Positions 62,669 to 64,000 of a stretch of DNA of 64,000 nt are shown here, piece after piece. The notes under the pieces are model-generated. The model saw only the letters and a list, made by a program, of their open reading frames with translations, did not search any database and was not told the DNA's origin. How positions within the stretch are numbered: the stretch's first letter is position 1; each line of letters begins with the position of its first letter. Made by a program: the position numbers and the translations under genes. The stretch spans positions 496,001 through 560,000 of the forward strand of contig NZ_JAOAMV010000001.1 in assembly GCF_025154015.1 (NCBI RefSeq). The letters run 5' to 3'. The stretch comes from Tsuneonella litorea. GTDB lineage: Bacteria > Pseudomonadota > Alphaproteobacteria > Sphingomonadales > Sphingomonadaceae.

Positions 62669-64000
62669 TTAGTTGCGCCGCGCGACTCGGCGCGGGCCGG
62701 CCCGCGCCGTTGCGCTCGCCACAGCGTCCGGTTCCTTCTCTTCCGCGGCGATGATCGCGGGCACGCAGACCAGCGGCGCCGCGGAGTCATCGGTCAGGTC
62801 CATGCCCGCCAGCTCGACCACGCAGCCGCTGCCCGGCGTGCCGATCAGAAGCCGGGAATCCTCGGCGCCGGCATTGATCTCGACCAGCCCGTCGAACCCC
62901 GTGAGCGTGGTTTCGCCCGAGGGCATGGCCCGCACGCGAAGCGCCGCGGGAAGCGGCCGGCCCGCGGCGTCGACCACCGGGCGCACCACCGGCACGAACC
63001 GAACCGCGTCGATCTCGACCAGTGCGACAGCGCGGCGCGGCACCCTGATCTTGTGATCGGTGCGCTTGACGAGCGCCTCGGCCGGGAGCCGGTCGGGGTC
63101 GACGTCGATCTTGACCGGGACCAGCGCGGGGACGTCTTCGACCAGAAGCGCACCGCGCGCGTTGGTGTGGCCGACGAGGCGGTTCTCGAGGGTTATCGGC
63201 ACGCCTGCGACCGTGCCGGTGCGAACGAGGACGAAGCCCATTTCGCTGCGCGCCTTGGCATAGAGCGTGCCGCCGGCCAGCAGGATCGAGCCGCGGGCCG
63301 TTCCCCGCGCGGCGAAGCGTCCGTCGACCTCTTCCACCTCGCCCTCGGCGCGCATCATCGGCAAAAGCATCGCCGCCCCGGCGTTCACCGCGTGCCCGCG
63401 ATCGGTGACCTGCGCACCGACGTGAAAGCCGAACGGATCGGTCCGGGTCTCGCTCTGCGAGAAAGTCGCGCCGGCGGCTCCATAGTTGCCCGACTTGCGC
63501 GCATACAGCGCCGCGCGGGTCCGCGGTCCCAGGTTGAGCGACAGCCCCGCCGACACGCTCGCCACCCCGCGCCCGTTCACACGCCGATACTCGGTCGAGC
63601 CGTAGAAGCGCAGCCGCGAACTGATCGGCAGCTGCAGGCTGGCGGCCGCGGTATCGGTCCGCTCCTTGAGGCGGGCGTAACGGGGTTCGGCGCGACTTTC
63701 GCTTCGAACCAGCGAAAGTTGCGCCTGGATGTTCGCTCCGATCCGATAGAAGGCGTTGGCGAAGATGCGTCTTGGCGGCGCCGGATCGCCCAGCCGCGTG
63801 GCGACATCGCGATAAGTCGCGCCGGGCAAAGTTGCGCCAATCGCCCCGCCGAACGCCTGTCCGATCGATTCGAGGCCGAGATTGAGCAGGTGTCCGCTCC
63901 CCGCCCGCGTGTCGTGGCTGAAACGTCCCTCCACGGTGGCCTTTGCGATGTGGCCGAGCGTGAAATCGGCCCTTGCGCCGAGATTAGCGGTGCCCTCGGT
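62669..64000 (-). CDS. Fimbrial outer-membrane usher-like protein, 5' end missing
   Basis: C-terminal 443 residues of a chaperone-usher pathway outer-membrane usher, running in from beyond the right edge (the frame is open to base 64000). The visible part is a beta-barrel with alternating hydrophobic strands (LSLNLGPRTRAALYARK, GFHVGAQVTDRGHAVNAGA). The C-terminal plug/CTD-type sequence VGHTNARGALLVEDVPALVP, PVKIDVDPDRLPAEALV and then VVRPVVDAAGRPLPAALRV follows. The Cys pair near the end (GSGCVVEL and PLVCVP) is typical of usher C-terminal domains. Its tail is rich in Ala, Arg and Glu. The spore-coat-U type usher is plausible. Signal peptide, plug and chaperone genes would lie to the right. 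Confidence 0.82.
   Translation of the reverse strand, partial: TEGTANLGARADFTLGHIAKATVEGRFSHDTRAGSGHLLNLGLESIGQAFGGAIGATLPGATYRDVATRLGDPAPPRRIFANAFYRIGANIQAQLSLVRSESRAEPRYARLKERTDTAAASLQLPISSRLRFYGSTEYRRVNGRGVASVSAGLSLNLGPRTRAALYARKSGNYGAAGATFSQSETRTDPFGFHVGAQVTDRGHAVNAGAAMLLPMMRAEGEVEEVDGRFAARGTARGSILLAGGTLYAKARSEMGFVLVRTGTVAGVPITLENRLVGHTNARGALLVEDVPALVPVKIDVDPDRLPAEALVKRTDHKIRVPRRAVALVEIDAVRFVPVVRPVVDAAGRPLPAALRVRAMPSGETTLTGFDGLVEINAGAEDSRLLIGTPGSGCVVELAGMDLTDDSAAPLVCVPAIIAAEEKEPDAVASATARAGPRRVARRN

Overview
The window is a GC-rich chromosomal segment from an alphaproteobacterium, most likely a member of the Sphingomonadales (Erythrobacteraceae or Sphingomonadaceae). This is inferred from gene content and order: TrcR (DUF1013), DUF1192 next to clpA, a SUV3-like helicase/S4/FdxA/CarD run, COQ7, and the rsfS-rlmH-envC-ctpA block. 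No rRNA, tRNA, CRISPR array, intact insertion sequence or prophage was seen. About 60 protein genes are supported. Two are cut by the window edges: wecB on the left and a fimbrial usher on the right.

Bases 1 to about 22,300 are a surface-polysaccharide locus. The + strand carries wecB (partial), a hexapeptide acyltransferase, a putative glycosyltransferase, a SAM methyltransferase, a UDP-sugar 6-dehydrogenase, a fused MDR/Gfo-Idh-MocA oxidoreductase, a heparinase II/III-like protein, a GT4 glycosyltransferase, a UDP-glucuronate 4-epimerase-like SDR, rmlA-rmlC-rmlB, a Wzx-like flippase and a sulfotransferase. Next come a GT2 enzyme (-), a large polytopic membrane protein (+), and two more GT2 enzymes (-), the last resembling polyprenyl-phosphate glycosyltransferases. 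Together these could make amino-sugar, uronic-acid and 6-deoxyhexose donors, assemble and flip an oligosaccharide unit, and decorate it with acyl, methyl and perhaps sulfate groups. No Wzy, Wza/Wzc or RmlD is recognised here, so the locus is incomplete or continues to the left. The gaps between several cassettes are unusually long. One of them (about 11,840-12,190, minus strand) holds a decayed second wecB.

Bases 22,390 to 32,380 are mostly minus-strand housekeeping genes: coq7, dsbB, ctpA, an EnvC-like protein, rlmH and rsfS, then nadD, an aldo/keto reductase, a small membrane protein and proA. galE sits on the + strand between rsfS and nadD. Bases 32,600 to 41,500 hold an M23 peptidase overlapping a bactofilin gene, an acyl-CoA ligase, trcR with a terminator-like hairpin in its leader, a GST and a quinone oxidoreductase, DUF1192 and clpA.

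Bases 41,500 to 64,000 contain an S9 peptidase and a ligase-associated exonuclease plus ATP-dependent DNA ligase pair, with a small antisense His-rich secreted protein between them. They are followed by gamma-carbonic anhydrase, GNAT, hemB, an M23 peptidase, the SUV3-like helicase/S4/FdxA run, carD with a long leader, a DUF2807 lipoprotein, a small lipoprotein, Sua5, an acyl-CoA dehydrogenase coupled to a DUF815 ATPase, a PQQ-type dehydrogenase, a free-methionine-sulfoxide reductase, a Gly-Tyr repeat protein and the partial usher.

No wholly new system can be demonstrated from sequence alone. The strongest leads are the wecB remnant, the exonuclease-ligase pair that lacks its usual helicase and phosphoesterase partners, the possible periplasmic glycosylation module at 18.4-22.3 kb, the trcR leader hairpin, and the bi-domain oxidoreductase/heparinase cassette of unknown chemistry.
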